From contig NZ_AP019721.1 of the NCBI RefSeq assembly GCF_006742205.1, positions 1,426,001 to 1,490,000 on the forward strand: a stretch of 64,000 bases of DNA. Reading direction: 5' to 3'. This document shows, piece after piece, positions 20,812 to 30,676 of this stretch. How positions within the stretch are numbered: the first letter of the stretch is position 1; each line of letters opens with the position of its first letter. The notes under the pieces are model-generated. The model saw only the letters and a list, made by a program, of their open reading frames with translations. It made no database searches and was not told the DNA's origin. The translations under genes were made by a program, and so were the position numbers. This DNA is from Staphylococcus epidermidis. Lineage in GTDB: Bacteria > Bacillota > Bacilli > Staphylococcales > Staphylococcaceae.

Positions 20812-22014
20812 CTAAATTTCGAAGGCATGATACAATTCTTCTACTGCTTTTTCACCATTTTCTTCGTCTATTACATAAGAAATGCTAATTTCCGATGTCG
20901 TCGTTTGATAAAATGGAATATCTGAATTGATAAGTGTCGTAAAAGCTTTTGATGCTACTCCTGACATATCTCTCATACCTGATCCAATTAAAGATATTTT
21001 GACATATGCTTCATTAATTTTATAATCAAGTGCTGAAAAGTGTGTTGATAAATTTTCCAGAATTGAAGAAATTTGATGTGCATCACTATCTTTAATTGAA
21101 AAAGATAATTGTAAACCTTCTAAATTTACAATTTGAGAAATCATATCAACATTTACAGATTCTTCTTCCAATGCGGTAAACAATTGTGTCAGTAACTGAT
21201 TATCCGGTAGGGGATAACTTATCGTGACGTGCATCATGTGTGTATCCAATGCGACACCAGTTACTGCTTTTTTCTCTAATAAATCACTTTTAGACATAAT
21301 CCATGTTCCTTTCACATTTGATAACGTTCTTCCTAAGTAAAGTGGAATATCATAATTCTTAGCTAATTCAACACTTCTCGTTTCAAGTACACCTGCACCA
21401 AGCGCGCTCATTTCCATCATTTCCTCATAAGAGACATATTCTAAACGCTTCGCTTCATTATGTATTCTAGGATCTGTTGCATACACACCATCAACGTCAG
21501 TGTAAATTTCACAAGGTGTCTGATTACTTGCTGCTAAAGCTACAGCTGTTGTATCAGAACCACCTCGTCCAAGTGTAGTAAGTTCGAAATCTTCATTTAT
21601 ACCTTGAAACCCAGCTACAACTAAAATGTCATGATTTTTAAAAGCCTCATTAAAAATATTAGGATTAATTTCTGCTATTTTACTTTTTAAGTGATGTCCT
21701 ACAGTCTTAATGCCAGCTTGATAACCTGTCATCGCTTTAGCATTTACACCTATATCATTGAGTACCATAGAAAGGTAAGAAACCGTTTGTTGTTCACCCG
21801 TTGTTAATAGCAATGCAAGTTCTTGATCTTTAGGGGTAGAAGTAAGACTTGATACATTATTCATCAATTGATCAGTTGTCTTACCCATAGCACTGACAAC
21901 AACGATTAATTCTTCACCATCTTCAATGCGTGTTTTAAGCATTTCAGCGATATTTTTTATTTTTTTAAAATCACTGACGGAAGAACCGCCAAATTTTAAA
22001 ACACTTCTATTCAA
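20812..22014 (-). CDS. lysC: aspartokinase (lysine-operon type)
   Basis: The 400-residue aspartate kinase starts NRSVLKFGGSSVSDF after its initiator. It has the kinase motif GRGGSDTTAVALAA and two ACT domains at the C-terminus that sense lysine. It phosphorylates aspartate, the first step of the operon's pathway. I place the start at the TTG at 22014, because TAGGAGG is well spaced before it. A longer open frame starting at 22065 would run into the riboswitch terminator and is rejected. The gene is controlled by the lysine riboswitch upstream. Confidence 0.93.
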   Translation of the reverse strand: MNRSVLKFGGSSVSDFKKIKNIAEMLKTRIEDGEELIVVVSAMGKTTDQLMNNVSSLTSTPKDQELALLLTTGEQQTVSYLSMVLNDIGVNAKAMTGYQAGIKTVGHHLKSKIAEINPNIFNEAFKNHDILVVAGFQGINEDFELTTLGRGGSDTTAVALAASNQTPCEIYTDVDGVYATDPRIHNEAKRLEYVSYEEMMEMSALGAGVLETRSVELAKNYDIPLYLGRTLSNVKGTWIMSKSDLLEKKAVTGVALDTHMMHVTISYPLPDNQLLTQLFTALEEESVNVDMISQIVNLEGLQLSFSIKDSDAHQISSILENLSTHFSALDYKINEAYVKISLIGSGMRDMSGVASKAFTTLINSDIPFYQTTTSEISISYVIDEENGEKAVEELYHAFEI

Positions 22015-22052
22015 TTTCAGTCCTCCTATAATTAGAGGAGACATACACAGTA

Positions 22053-22290
22053 TAAAAAAGAACAAGTTCGGAATGCCGAACTTGTTCTACATTTATGTAC
22101 AAGTGATGCACTCCATTATTTAATAATAATGACAAACTTATAGCTCTTAACCATTAAGTCCAACGATTCATAACTGCTATTATGAATCATTTCGGCATCT
22201 CACCCTTTTAACTCTATAATTGTTAGCAGACAAATTATCTAAAGTTTACTCATGATTGATGCGCCTCATCAAAATCTTATTCAATTGATA
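22053..22290 (-). promoter_or_regulatory. lysine riboswitch (L box) with transcription terminator
   Basis: On the minus strand the leader contains GAGGCGC (22267-22261) and GGGTGAGATGCCGAAATG (22205-22188), both hallmarks of the lysine aptamer. It ends in a strong intrinsic terminator at 22053-22088. There AGAACAAGTTCGG pairs with CCGAACTTGTTCT before a T run. When lysine is bound, the terminator should form and stop transcription of lysC and the dap operon. The aptamer boundaries are approximate. Confidence 0.88.
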
Positions 22291-22297
22291 TGTTTTC

Positions 22298-22326
22298 ATT
22301 ATACATAGACAATATATCTATGTAAA
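22298..22326 (-). promoter_or_regulatory. promoter of the lysine/DAP operon
   Basis: On the minus strand TTTACA (22326-22321) and TATAAT (22303-22298) are separated by exactly 17 bases. They lie just upstream of the lysine riboswitch. The 240 bases further upstream, to 22563, are AT-rich and hold nothing I can recognise. Confidence 0.8.
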
Positions 22327-22563
22327 CCAATATTTTAGATTTTTTAAAATATACTGAAAATTTAAGGGTGAATTCACACGATAAGTCATTTTTATAAATT
22401 TAATACGCTTATTACAAATTAAATAGCTTATCTAGATTTTCTAAGTATTAGTATTTCAAAGTATATATTTTTAATTTTTTCAATGTTAAAAGCTTATAGC
22501 TGAGACGATAACAATAATTAATCTAATATTCATACCGAATAAAGATTAAACTTTATATAAACA

Positions 22564-22599
22564 AAGAGCCCGGGACATTGATAAATATCCCAGACTCTT
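22564..22599 (-). terminator. terminator of the ABC-F gene
   Basis: AAGAGTCTGGGA pairs with TCCCGGGCTCTT on the minus strand, followed by TTGTTTAT. The hairpin lies 21 bases after the ABC-F stop codon. Confidence 0.75.
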
Positions 22600-22620
22600 G
22601 TGTAAATGTTAAAACAATTA

Positions 22621-24228
22621 TTAATTATTTTGTAATACACCAATTTCTTGTAAGTATTCCTCATAAGGTACTTCTTTAGAAAGGGCACCAGCTTGATTCA
22701 AGTCAATCACTCGATTTGCGATTGTATTAATAAATTCAAAATCATAAGAAGTGAAGATGATAGAACCTTTAAATGATTTTAATCCGTCATTTACAGCAGT
22801 GATACTTTCCAAATCTAAATGGTTTGTTGGCTCATCAAGTAAAAGTACGTTAGCACTTGATAACATCATTTTACTTAACATGCAACGTACTTTTTCTCCA
22901 CCTGAAAGCACGCTTGCTTTTTTCTTAACTTCCTCACCACTAAATAACATGCGACCTAAGAAACCACGTAAAAATGTTTCAGTTTGTTCATCTTCTGGAG
23001 CGTATTGACGTAACCATTCAACTAAATTCATATCGACACCATCAAAGAACTCAGAGTTATCTTTAGGGAAGTAACTTAAAGATGTCGTTACACCCCATTT
23101 AAATGTACCTTCATCTGGTTCCATTTCTCCAGCTAAAATTTTTAACAATGTTGTTTTAGCAATTTCGCTATCACCAACTAAAATAGCTTTATCATTAGGA
23201 TTCATAGTGAATGAAACATTGTCTAGTACTTTTTCGCCGTCAATTGTTTTAGAAAGATTTTCTACTGTAAGTAAATCATTTCCAATTTCACGTTCAGGAG
23301 TAAATTTCACGTAAGGGTATCTACGAGATGATGGCTGGATATCATCTAATTCAATTTTTTCTAATTGTTTCTTACGACTTGTTGCCTGTTTAGATTTAGA
23401 AGCATTTGCTGAGAAGCGTGCGATGAAATCCTGTAACTCTTTCATTTTTTCTTCTTTTTTCTTATTTTGTTCTTGTGCCATTTTTTGTGCTAATTGACTT
23501 GATTGATACCAAAAATCATAGTTACCAACATAAAGTTTAATTTTGCCAAAGTCTAAATCAGCAATATGAGTACAAACATTATTTAAGAAGTGACGGTCAT
23601 GCGAAACGACAATGACAGTATTTTCAAAATTAATTAAAAAGTCTTCTAACCAACTTATTGCTGGTATATCTAAACCATTGGTAGGCTCATCTAGTAAAAG
23701 AACGTCAGGATCACCAAATAAACTTTGAGCTAACAATACCTTAACTTTTTGATTATTTTCAAGTTCAGACATATTTTTATCATGTAAGTCAGGTTCTATG
23801 CCTAATCCTGATAATAAGTTAGCAGCATCAGCTTCAGCATTCCAACCGTTCATTTCTGCAAATTCTCCTTCAAGTTCTGCAGCGCGAATACCGTCCTCAT
23901 CGCTGAAATCAGGTTTCATATAAATTTCATCTTTCTCTTTCATCACTTGATACAAACGTTCATGTCCTTTAATCACAACATCTAAAACACGTTCATCTTC
24001 ATAAGCAAAATGATCTTGTTTTAACACAGCCAAACGCTCATCTTTACCTAGAGATACATGACCAGTCTGTGAATCAATTTCGCCTGATAAAATCTTCAAG
24101 AATGTAGATTTCCCAGCACCATTTGCACCAATTAATCCATAACAATTACCCTCTGTAAATTTTATATTTACATCTTCAAATAGTTTACGATCACCAAAAC
24201 GTAAACTTACATCAGTTACTTGTAACAT
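22621..24228 (-). CDS. ABC-F family ATPase with one degenerate ATP site
   Basis: The 535-residue protein has two nucleotide-binding domains joined by a charged linker around residues 240-300 and no membrane segment, the ABC-F layout. NBD1 has an intact Walker A (GANGAGKST), Walker B (LLLDEP) and switch His (VVSHDRHF), but its signature reads LENNQ rather than LSGGQ. NBD2 has an intact LSGGE signature and Walker B. Its Walker A reads GDSEIAKTT and its switch position reads SYDFEF. ABC-F proteins act on ribosomes, as translation or antibiotic-protection factors; the role of this one is unknown. It is a single gene, divergent from cvfB. Confidence 0.9.
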   Translation of the reverse strand: MLQVTDVSLRFGDRKLFEDVNIKFTEGNCYGLIGANGAGKSTFLKILSGEIDSQTGHVSLGKDERLAVLKQDHFAYEDERVLDVVIKGHERLYQVMKEKDEIYMKPDFSDEDGIRAAELEGEFAEMNGWNAEADAANLLSGLGIEPDLHDKNMSELENNQKVKVLLAQSLFGDPDVLLLDEPTNGLDIPAISWLEDFLINFENTVIVVSHDRHFLNNVCTHIADLDFGKIKLYVGNYDFWYQSSQLAQKMAQEQNKKKEEKMKELQDFIARFSANASKSKQATSRKKQLEKIELDDIQPSSRRYPYVKFTPEREIGNDLLTVENLSKTIDGEKVLDNVSFTMNPNDKAILVGDSEIAKTTLLKILAGEMEPDEGTFKWGVTTSLSYFPKDNSEFFDGVDMNLVEWLRQYAPEDEQTETFLRGFLGRMLFSGEEVKKKASVLSGGEKVRCMLSKMMLSSANVLLLDEPTNHLDLESITAVNDGLKSFKGSIIFTSYDFEFINTIANRVIDLNQAGALSKEVPYEEYLQEIGVLQNN

Positions 24229-24442
24229 TCATCTGCTCCTTTTTGGTTATTCTAACGGAAAAATTATATCATATAATAAGTAGAGTTTCGACCTGACAGT
24301 TAAGCTAATGATAGAATACGTAACTCGTGTTATAATTAATAAGAATTTTATAGATACGAATAAAGTTTATTAAATTAAATCTAACTATTTAATATAGAAG
24401 AAAGTAAATGAAATTGAATAATAATAGATTAAGGAGAATAGA

Positions 24443-25339
24443 ATGGCACTAGATAAAGATATAGTAGGTTCAATAGAATTTTTAGAAGTCGTAGGATTAC
24501 AAGGGTCAACATATTTACTTAAAGGGCCAAATGGTGAAAGTGTCAAACTCAATCAGTCAGAAGTTGCTGATGAAGATAATTTTGAATTAGGTGAGGAATA
24601 TAGTTTTTTCGTTTATCCAAACCGTTCAGGAGATTTATTTGCGACGCAAAACATGCCTGATATTACAAAAGATAAATATGATTTTGCTAAAGTTATAAAA
24701 ACCGATAGAGACGGTGCACATATTGACGTAGGACTTCCTCGTGAAGTCTTAGTTCCATGGGAAGATTTACCGAAACTTAAAGAACTTTGGCCTAAAGCAG
24801 GTGATTACTTGCTAGTTACTTTGAGAATAGACAGTACGAATCAAATGTTTGGACGATTAGCTAGCGAAACGATTGTTGAGTCAATGTTCACCCCAGTAAA
24901 TGACGATAGCAAACAAAACGAATATATTTCTGCACGCGCTTATAGATTACTCAGAGTAGGTAGCTTCTTATTAAGTAATGAGGGTTATAAAATCTTTGTT
25001 CACGAATCTGAACGTAAACATGAGCCTCGGTTAGGTGAGGCAGTAGAGGTCCGAATTATAGGTCATAATGAAAAAGGTGAATTAAATGGTTCGTTTTTAC
25101 CATTAGCTCATGAACGCCTTGATGATGATGGACAGGTCATATTTGATTTACTTGTTGAGTATGATGGTGAATTACCTTTTTGGGATAAATCTAGTCCTGA
25201 TGCAATCAAAGAAGTCTTTAATATGAGTAAAGGCTCGTTTAAACGTGCAATCGGACATTTATATAAGAAAAAGATAATCAATATAGAAACAGGAAAAATC
25301 ACTCTTACCAAAAAAGGGTGGAGCCGTGTAGATGATTAA
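24443..25339 (+). CDS. cvfB: conserved virulence factor B, S1-domain RNA-binding protein
   Basis: The 298-residue protein begins MALDKDIVGSIEFLEVVGLQG. It contains several OB/S1-like segments, for example HIDVGLPREVLVPWEDLP near residues 95-112. It ends in a winged-helix-like domain (AIKEVFNMSKGSFKRAIGHLYKK). This matches CvfB, an S. aureus RNA-binding protein that influences virulence gene expression and haemolysin production. AAGGAG precedes the ATG. It is monocistronic. Confidence 0.93.
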   Translation: MALDKDIVGSIEFLEVVGLQGSTYLLKGPNGESVKLNQSEVADEDNFELGEEYSFFVYPNRSGDLFATQNMPDITKDKYDFAKVIKTDRDGAHIDVGLPREVLVPWEDLPKLKELWPKAGDYLLVTLRIDSTNQMFGRLASETIVESMFTPVNDDSKQNEYISARAYRLLRVGSFLLSNEGYKIFVHESERKHEPRLGEAVEVRIIGHNEKGELNGSFLPLAHERLDDDGQVIFDLLVEYDGELPFWDKSSPDAIKEVFNMSKGSFKRAIGHLYKKKIINIETGKITLTKKGWSRVDD

Positions 25340-25528
25340 AGATAATGAAATTAATTAATATACTTAATTAATGTAGATTCTTATAGAATTCGTTGACTCA
25401 TCATGAAAAAAATTCTAAATTACAGTATTTATAGCATTCTATATTTTGGGAAACTTGTCTGACACAAAAAAACTTAATATAAGCGTACTTTTAATTAATT
25501 TAATCATAAGATTACCTATACGTCATAC

Positions 25529-25567
25529 ACACTTGAGATATCAACTGATAACTCAAGTGTTTTTTTA
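25529..25567 (+). terminator. intrinsic terminator downstream of cvfB
   Basis: ACACTTGAG pairs with CTCAAGTGT and is followed by seven T residues. Confidence 0.85.
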
Positions 25568-25830
25568 TGTTTAACACTTATTTAAAAAACTAAATGATAT
25601 ATATTTTAAAGTGCTTCATTTAAAAGAACTAAATTACTCATAAACGTACGTATTTAAATATTTAATATGACCTTAAAGGACCAGTTTAGATACTATTTAT
25701 TATAATTCTCTTTCCATTTTAATGATTCCCAATTTATCTTCTATTCATTCAATCAAGTATTTTTATTCTTTATAAAACTATGTTAGCAAATTAAATTTTA
25801 ATACACGTTTCATTAATTCAAATCCCATTC

Positions 25831-25847
25831 TTAACAAAAAATTTACA
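25831..25847 (+). promoter_or_regulatory. candidate PhoP box of the pst operon
   Basis: TTAACA at 25831 and TTTACA at 25842 form a direct repeat with an 11-base period. This is the known spacing of TT(A/T/C)ACA half-sites bound by PhoP in Gram-positive bacteria. They lie about 100 bases before pstS, where control by phosphate starvation is expected. The region is very AT-rich, so chance matches are possible. Confidence 0.45.
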
Positions 25848-25942
25848 ATAACTCTATTTTGATTTAATAAAAGATATGTAACATGAGAACTGTAAGAAAT
25901 ACATATACCATTATAGGTTATTTACATTAGGAGGATGTTTCA

Positions 25943-26920
25943 ATGAAAAAGTGGCAATTAGTCGGTACTACTGTATTAGGAGCTTCGGTTTTACTTGGCG
26001 CTTGTGGCGGAAATGATGGAGGTTCAGGAGACGGCAAAGATCTTAAAGGTTCTGCTAAAGGTGAAGGTTCGTCCACAGTAGCTCCTATCGTTGAAAAATT
26101 AAACGAAAAATGGGCTAAAGATCATAAAGACGCCAAAATTTCTTCAGGTCAAGCCGGTACAGGTGCTGGTTTCCAAAAATTCATTGCTGGCGAAACTGAT
26201 TTCTCAGACGCTTCAAGACCTATTAAAGACGAAGAAAAGAAAAAATTAGAAGATAAAGGGATTAAATATCACGAATTCAAAATCGCACAAGATGGTGTAA
26301 CAATTGCGGTTAATAAAGATAACGACTTTGTTAAAGAATTAACTAAATCACAATTAAAAGATATTTACTCTGGTAAAGCTAAAACATGGAAAGACGTTAA
26401 CTCTAGTTGGCCAGATAAAAAAATCAATGCTGTTTCACCTAACTCAAGTCATGGTACTTACGACTTCTTTGAAGAAGAAGTTATGGACAAACAAGATATC
26501 AAAGCTGAGAAGAACGCTGATACTAACGCGATCGTATCTTCAGTAACTAAAAACAAAGAAGGTATCGGTTACTTCGGTTATAATTTCTACGAACAAAATA
26601 AAGATAAATTAAAAGAAGTTAAAATCAAAGATGACAATGGCAAAGTTACAGAACCAACTAAGAAAACAATTCAGAACGGTTCATACGCACTAAGCAGACC
26701 ATTATTTATCTACGCTAAAGACAAATCATTAAAAGACAATAAAGTAATGTCAGAATTCATGAAATTTGTACTTGAAGATGAAGGTAAAGCAGCTGAAGAC
26801 GCTGGTTATGTAGCTTCACCTAAGAAAACTTATAAATCTCAATTAGATGACTTAAAAGATTTTTTAGATAAACATCAAAAATCTGATAAGAAAGACGACA
26901 AAAAATCAGAAGATAAATAA
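25943..26920 (+). CDS. pstS: phosphate-binding lipoprotein PstS
   Basis: The 325-residue protein has a lipoprotein signal peptide with lipobox LLGAC (cysteine 21). A Gly/Ser/Lys linker follows, then a PstS-type phosphate-binding domain with [10 protein letters not shown] near residue 41 and [11 protein letters not shown]. The C-terminus is a very lysine-rich tail ([11 protein letters not shown]). It captures phosphate outside the membrane and delivers it to PstC/PstA. A strong TTAGGAGG site precedes the ATG. The following hairpin may limit read-through, so that binding protein is made in excess. Confidence 0.96.
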   Translation: MKKWQLVGTTVLGASVLLGACGGNDGGSGDGKDLKGSAKGEGSSTVAPIVEKLNEKWAKDHKDAKISSGQAGTGAGFQKFIAGETDFSDASRPIKDEEKKKLEDKGIKYHEFKIAQDGVTIAVNKDNDFVKELTKSQLKDIYSGKAKTWKDVNSSWPDKKINAVSPNSSHGTYDFFEEEVMDKQDIKAEKNADTNAIVSSVTKNKEGIGYFGYNFYEQNKDKLKEVKIKDDNGKVTEPTKKTIQNGSYALSRPLFIYAKDKSLKDNKVMSEFMKFVLEDEGKAAEDAGYVASPKKTYKSQLDDLKDFLDKHQKSDKKDDKKSEDK

Positions 26921-26961
26921 TGAATATTAAGGTAATAAACACCTAGGGTTGGGAATTTTTG

Positions 26962-27015
26962 AAAGGGTATCAGACAAAGTGGTCAATGTGCCACTTTGTC
27001 GAACCCTTTTCAGCT
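26962..27015 (+). terminator. intercistronic hairpin between pstS and pstC
   Basis: GACAAAGTGG (26973) pairs with CCACTTTGTC (26991). An outer AAAGGGT/ACCCTTT stem extends it and CTTTTC follows. Such a structure could partly terminate transcription or protect the 3' end of pstS mRNA. The 207-base gap to pstC is otherwise empty. Confidence 0.65.
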
Positions 27016-27127
27016 TTGCAGATAATGAGTAAATATTCTATTAAATATGAATGAACTCATTTTCTCATAAAAGCAATTCCCACTCTTTTTTTTAAATTAT
27101 TTTGGGAGATAAGAGAGAGGGTTTTAC

Positions 27128-28054
27128 ATGGCTTCACAAACAAAGGTGAGAGAAATGATAGCTAAGAATAATGCTAAAAAGGGCGGGCTAAGTGATAAAA
27201 TTGTCCCAATTATTTTAGCCATTATTTCAGCTATATCTATATTAACTACAATTGCTATTTTATTTACACTTTTAACCGAGACGATTACGTTTTTCACACG
27301 AGTGCCATTATCTAAATTCTTTTTATCTGGTACTTGGAACCCAACTGGTTCATCACCAGAATTTGGAATTTGGGCACTCATCATCGGCACATTGAAAATT
27401 ACTGTTATTGCTACAATCGTAGCAGTTCCGATTGGTTTAGGAGCAGCTATCTACCTTAATGAATATGCATCTGATCGTTCACGTAGAATCATTAAACCAA
27501 TATTAGAAATTTTGGCTGGGATTCCTACAATTGTATTTGGCTTCTTTGCTTTGACATTTGTTACACCTATATTGAGAAATCTAATTCCTAACTTGGGAGA
27601 GTTTAATTCAATCAGTCCCGGTATTGTTGTGGGTATAATGATTGTCCCTATGATTACAAGTATGAGTGAAGATGCAATGTCATCTGTACCTGATAAAATT
27701 CGTGAAGGTGCATTTGGATTAGGCGCAACTAAATTTGAAGTCGCTACAAAAGTTGTATTACCAGCTGCGACTTCTGGCGTTGTTGCTTCAATTGTATTAG
27801 GTATATCAAGAGCAATAGGTGAAACAATGATCGTTTCTTTAGCTGCTGGTAGTTCACCAACATCATCTCTAAGTTTAACTAGTTCAATTCAAACGATGAC
27901 AGGATATATTGTTGAAATTGCTACAGGTGATGCAGCATTTGGTTCTGATATTTACTACAGTATTTACGCTGTAGGTTTTACACTTTTCATTTTCACTTTA
28001 ATTATGAATTTATTATCACAATGGATCTCTAAACGATTCAGAGAGGAGTATTAA
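27128..28054 (+). CDS. pstC: phosphate ABC transporter permease PstC
   Basis: The 308-residue membrane protein has about six hydrophobic segments. The inner-membrane transport signature EDAMSSVPDKIREGAFGLGATKFE lies near residues 179-202 and contacts the ATPase. With PstA it forms the high-affinity phosphate channel. GAGAGAGGG precedes the ATG. It overlaps nothing, but pstA starts two bases after its stop. Confidence 0.95.
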   Translation: MASQTKVREMIAKNNAKKGGLSDKIVPIILAIISAISILTTIAILFTLLTETITFFTRVPLSKFFLSGTWNPTGSSPEFGIWALIIGTLKITVIATIVAVPIGLGAAIYLNEYASDRSRRIIKPILEILAGIPTIVFGFFALTFVTPILRNLIPNLGEFNSISPGIVVGIMIVPMITSMSEDAMSSVPDKIREGAFGLGATKFEVATKVVLPAATSGVVASIVLGISRAIGETMIVSLAAGSSPTSSLSLTSSIQTMTGYIVEIATGDAAFGSDIYYSIYAVGFTLFIFTLIMNLLSQWISKRFREEY

Positions 28055-28055
28055 T

Positions 28056-28961
28056 ATGTCTACACATTCAAATACTGCTAACAAAACATTGATTGATAAA
28101 GATGCCGTAGAAAAAAATATTTCTTCTCGTGATAGGAAAAACTCGGTAAACAAATGGTTATTTTTATTATGTACATTAATTGGGCTCATTGTTTTAGTAG
28201 CACTATTAATTCAAACTTTCGTTAAAGGGGCGGGACATCTAACTCCCGAATTTTTCACTAATTTTTCATCTTCAACACCAGCAGATGCTGGTATTAAAGG
28301 GGCTTTAGTAGGTTCTATTTGGTTAATCTTAAGTATTATTCCAATTAGTATCATTTTAGGAATAGGTACAGCAATTTATTTAGAAGAATACGCAAGAGAC
28401 AATATTTTTACACAAATCGTAAAGGTGAGTATATCTAATTTAGCTGGTGTTCCTTCAATTGTTTTCGGTTTACTAGGTTATACATTATTTGTAGGCGCGG
28501 CAGGTTTAGGTAATAGCGTGCTAGCCGCTGCGCTTACAATGTCACTACTAATCTTGCCTGTTATTATCGTTGCTAGTCAGGAAGCTATCAGAGCAGTTCC
28601 TAGTTCAGTCAGAGAAGCATCATATGGTCTTGGTGCTAATAAATGGCAAACAATTAGAAGAGTTGTTTTACCTGCAGCATTACCTGGTATTTTAACAGGT
28701 TTCATTTTATCTTTATCACGCGCATTAGGAGAAACAGCACCACTTGTAATGATAGGTATACCTACGATACTTTTAGCAACACCAAGTGGATTACTCGACC
28801 AATTCTCTGCGTTACCAACTCAAATTTATACATGGGCAAAAATGCCTCAAGCAGAATTCCAAAACGTTGCATCAGCAGGTATTATCGTTCTACTCGTTAT
28901 CTTATTATTGATGAACACTGTAGCGATACTTCTTCGTAATAAATTTAGTAAAAAATTCTAA
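28056..28961 (+). CDS. pstA: phosphate ABC transporter permease PstA
   Basis: The 301-residue permease is paralogous to PstC. Its signature EAIRAVPSSVREASYGLGANKW lies near residues 178-199 and it has about six membrane segments. An N-terminal extension of about 30 polar residues precedes the first segment. It starts two bases after pstC, with AGAGAGGAG inside the end of pstC, so translation is coupled. Confidence 0.95.
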   Translation: MSTHSNTANKTLIDKDAVEKNISSRDRKNSVNKWLFLLCTLIGLIVLVALLIQTFVKGAGHLTPEFFTNFSSSTPADAGIKGALVGSIWLILSIIPISIILGIGTAIYLEEYARDNIFTQIVKVSISNLAGVPSIVFGLLGYTLFVGAAGLGNSVLAAALTMSLLILPVIIVASQEAIRAVPSSVREASYGLGANKWQTIRRVVLPAALPGILTGFILSLSRALGETAPLVMIGIPTILLATPSGLLDQFSALPTQIYTWAKMPQAEFQNVASAGIIVLLVILLLMNTVAILLRNKFSKKF

Positions 28962-28996
28962 TCAAAATTATAAGGGAAATGCATTTTTATAAATAA

Positions 28997-29929
<933 letters not shown>

Positions 29930-29935
29930 GATGCA

Positions 29936-30583
29936 ATGGCAATTATTAGACAAAAATATGAAGGTCAGCTAGATGGATTAATTAAAGATTTACGGCGTCT
30001 TGGTCTTCGTGTATATTTTAATATTAACAATGCACTAGTATCTTTAGGGGAAGAAAAGAAATCATTCGCAAGACAAACCATTGAGAAAGACAAAGAAATT
30101 AACCATTTAGATCATGAAATTAACGAGAAGGTAATCATGCTAATTACGAGACAACAACCTATTGCCAAAGATTTACGTATGATGATGGCAGCACTCAAAA
30201 TCTCTACTGACTTTGAACGAATGGGGGATAATGCTGCTAGTATCGCTCATATACGTTTAAGAGTTAAAATAAATGATAACTATGTGTTTACACGTTTAAA
30301 AACCATGGGTAAATTAGCGATGCTCATGTTAGAAGATTTAAATAACGCTATTAGAAATAAAGATTTACCACTGATAAAAGAAGTCATTGAGAGAGATGAA
30401 GATATTGATGATTTATACGTTAACATCGTCAATACCAGTTACTTAATTGATAATGACCCATTCGTAGCTGGTCAAGCACACTTAGCAGCTAGACACTTAG
30501 AACGAATAGGTGATCATATAAGCAATATTGCTGAAAGTGTTTATTATTATTTAACAGGCCAACATTTTGAAACTTTTGATTAA
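29936..30583 (+). CDS. phoU: phosphate transport regulator PhoU
   Basis: The 215-residue all-helical protein has two PhoU repeats with metal-binding motifs (EINEKVIMLITRQQPIAKDLR and FERMGDNAASIAHI in the first, LERIGDHISNIAES in the second). PhoU links the Pst transporter to PhoR signalling and is tied to persistence. It starts six bases after pstB and is the last gene of the pst operon. Confidence 0.95.
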   Translation: MAIIRQKYEGQLDGLIKDLRRLGLRVYFNINNALVSLGEEKKSFARQTIEKDKEINHLDHEINEKVIMLITRQQPIAKDLRMMMAALKISTDFERMGDNAASIAHIRLRVKINDNYVFTRLKTMGKLAMLMLEDLNNAIRNKDLPLIKEVIERDEDIDDLYVNIVNTSYLIDNDPFVAGQAHLAARHLERIGDHISNIAESVYYYLTGQHFETFD

Positions 30584-30616
30584 ATTATCAAATCCTATTG
30601 TATATCTATAATGAGC

Positions 30617-30668
30617 AACCCCACCTGAATTTTATGCCACAATTTCAGGTGGGGTTTGATATTTTTCT
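30617..30668. terminator. bidirectional terminator between phoU and pepF
   Basis: AACCCCACCTGAA pairs with TTCAGGTGGGGTT and is followed by a T-rich tract on the plus strand and an A/T-rich one on the minus strand. The two genes converge here. Confidence 0.88.
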
Positions 30669-30676
30669 TTAACTTT

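Larger units (their letters stand above)
25340..25942. other. 600-base intergenic region upstream of pstS
   Basis: This AT-rich interval holds a terminator at 25529-25567 and a candidate PhoP site at 25831-25847. I see no credible reading frame longer than about 20 codons with a ribosome binding site. The leader before pstS ends in TTAGGAGG. Confidence 0.6.

Noticed and set aside
22564..22599. Hairpin with GGGACA/TCCCAGACTC as another IS1272-like end pair
   Set aside because: Its sequence resembles the IS end motif, but the arms are only 12 bases apart with no element inside. It sits where the ABC-F terminator is expected.
25391..25452. Short ATG frame MKKILNYSIYSILY after cvfB
   Set aside because: It is only 18-19 codons, with no ribosome binding site and no promoter.
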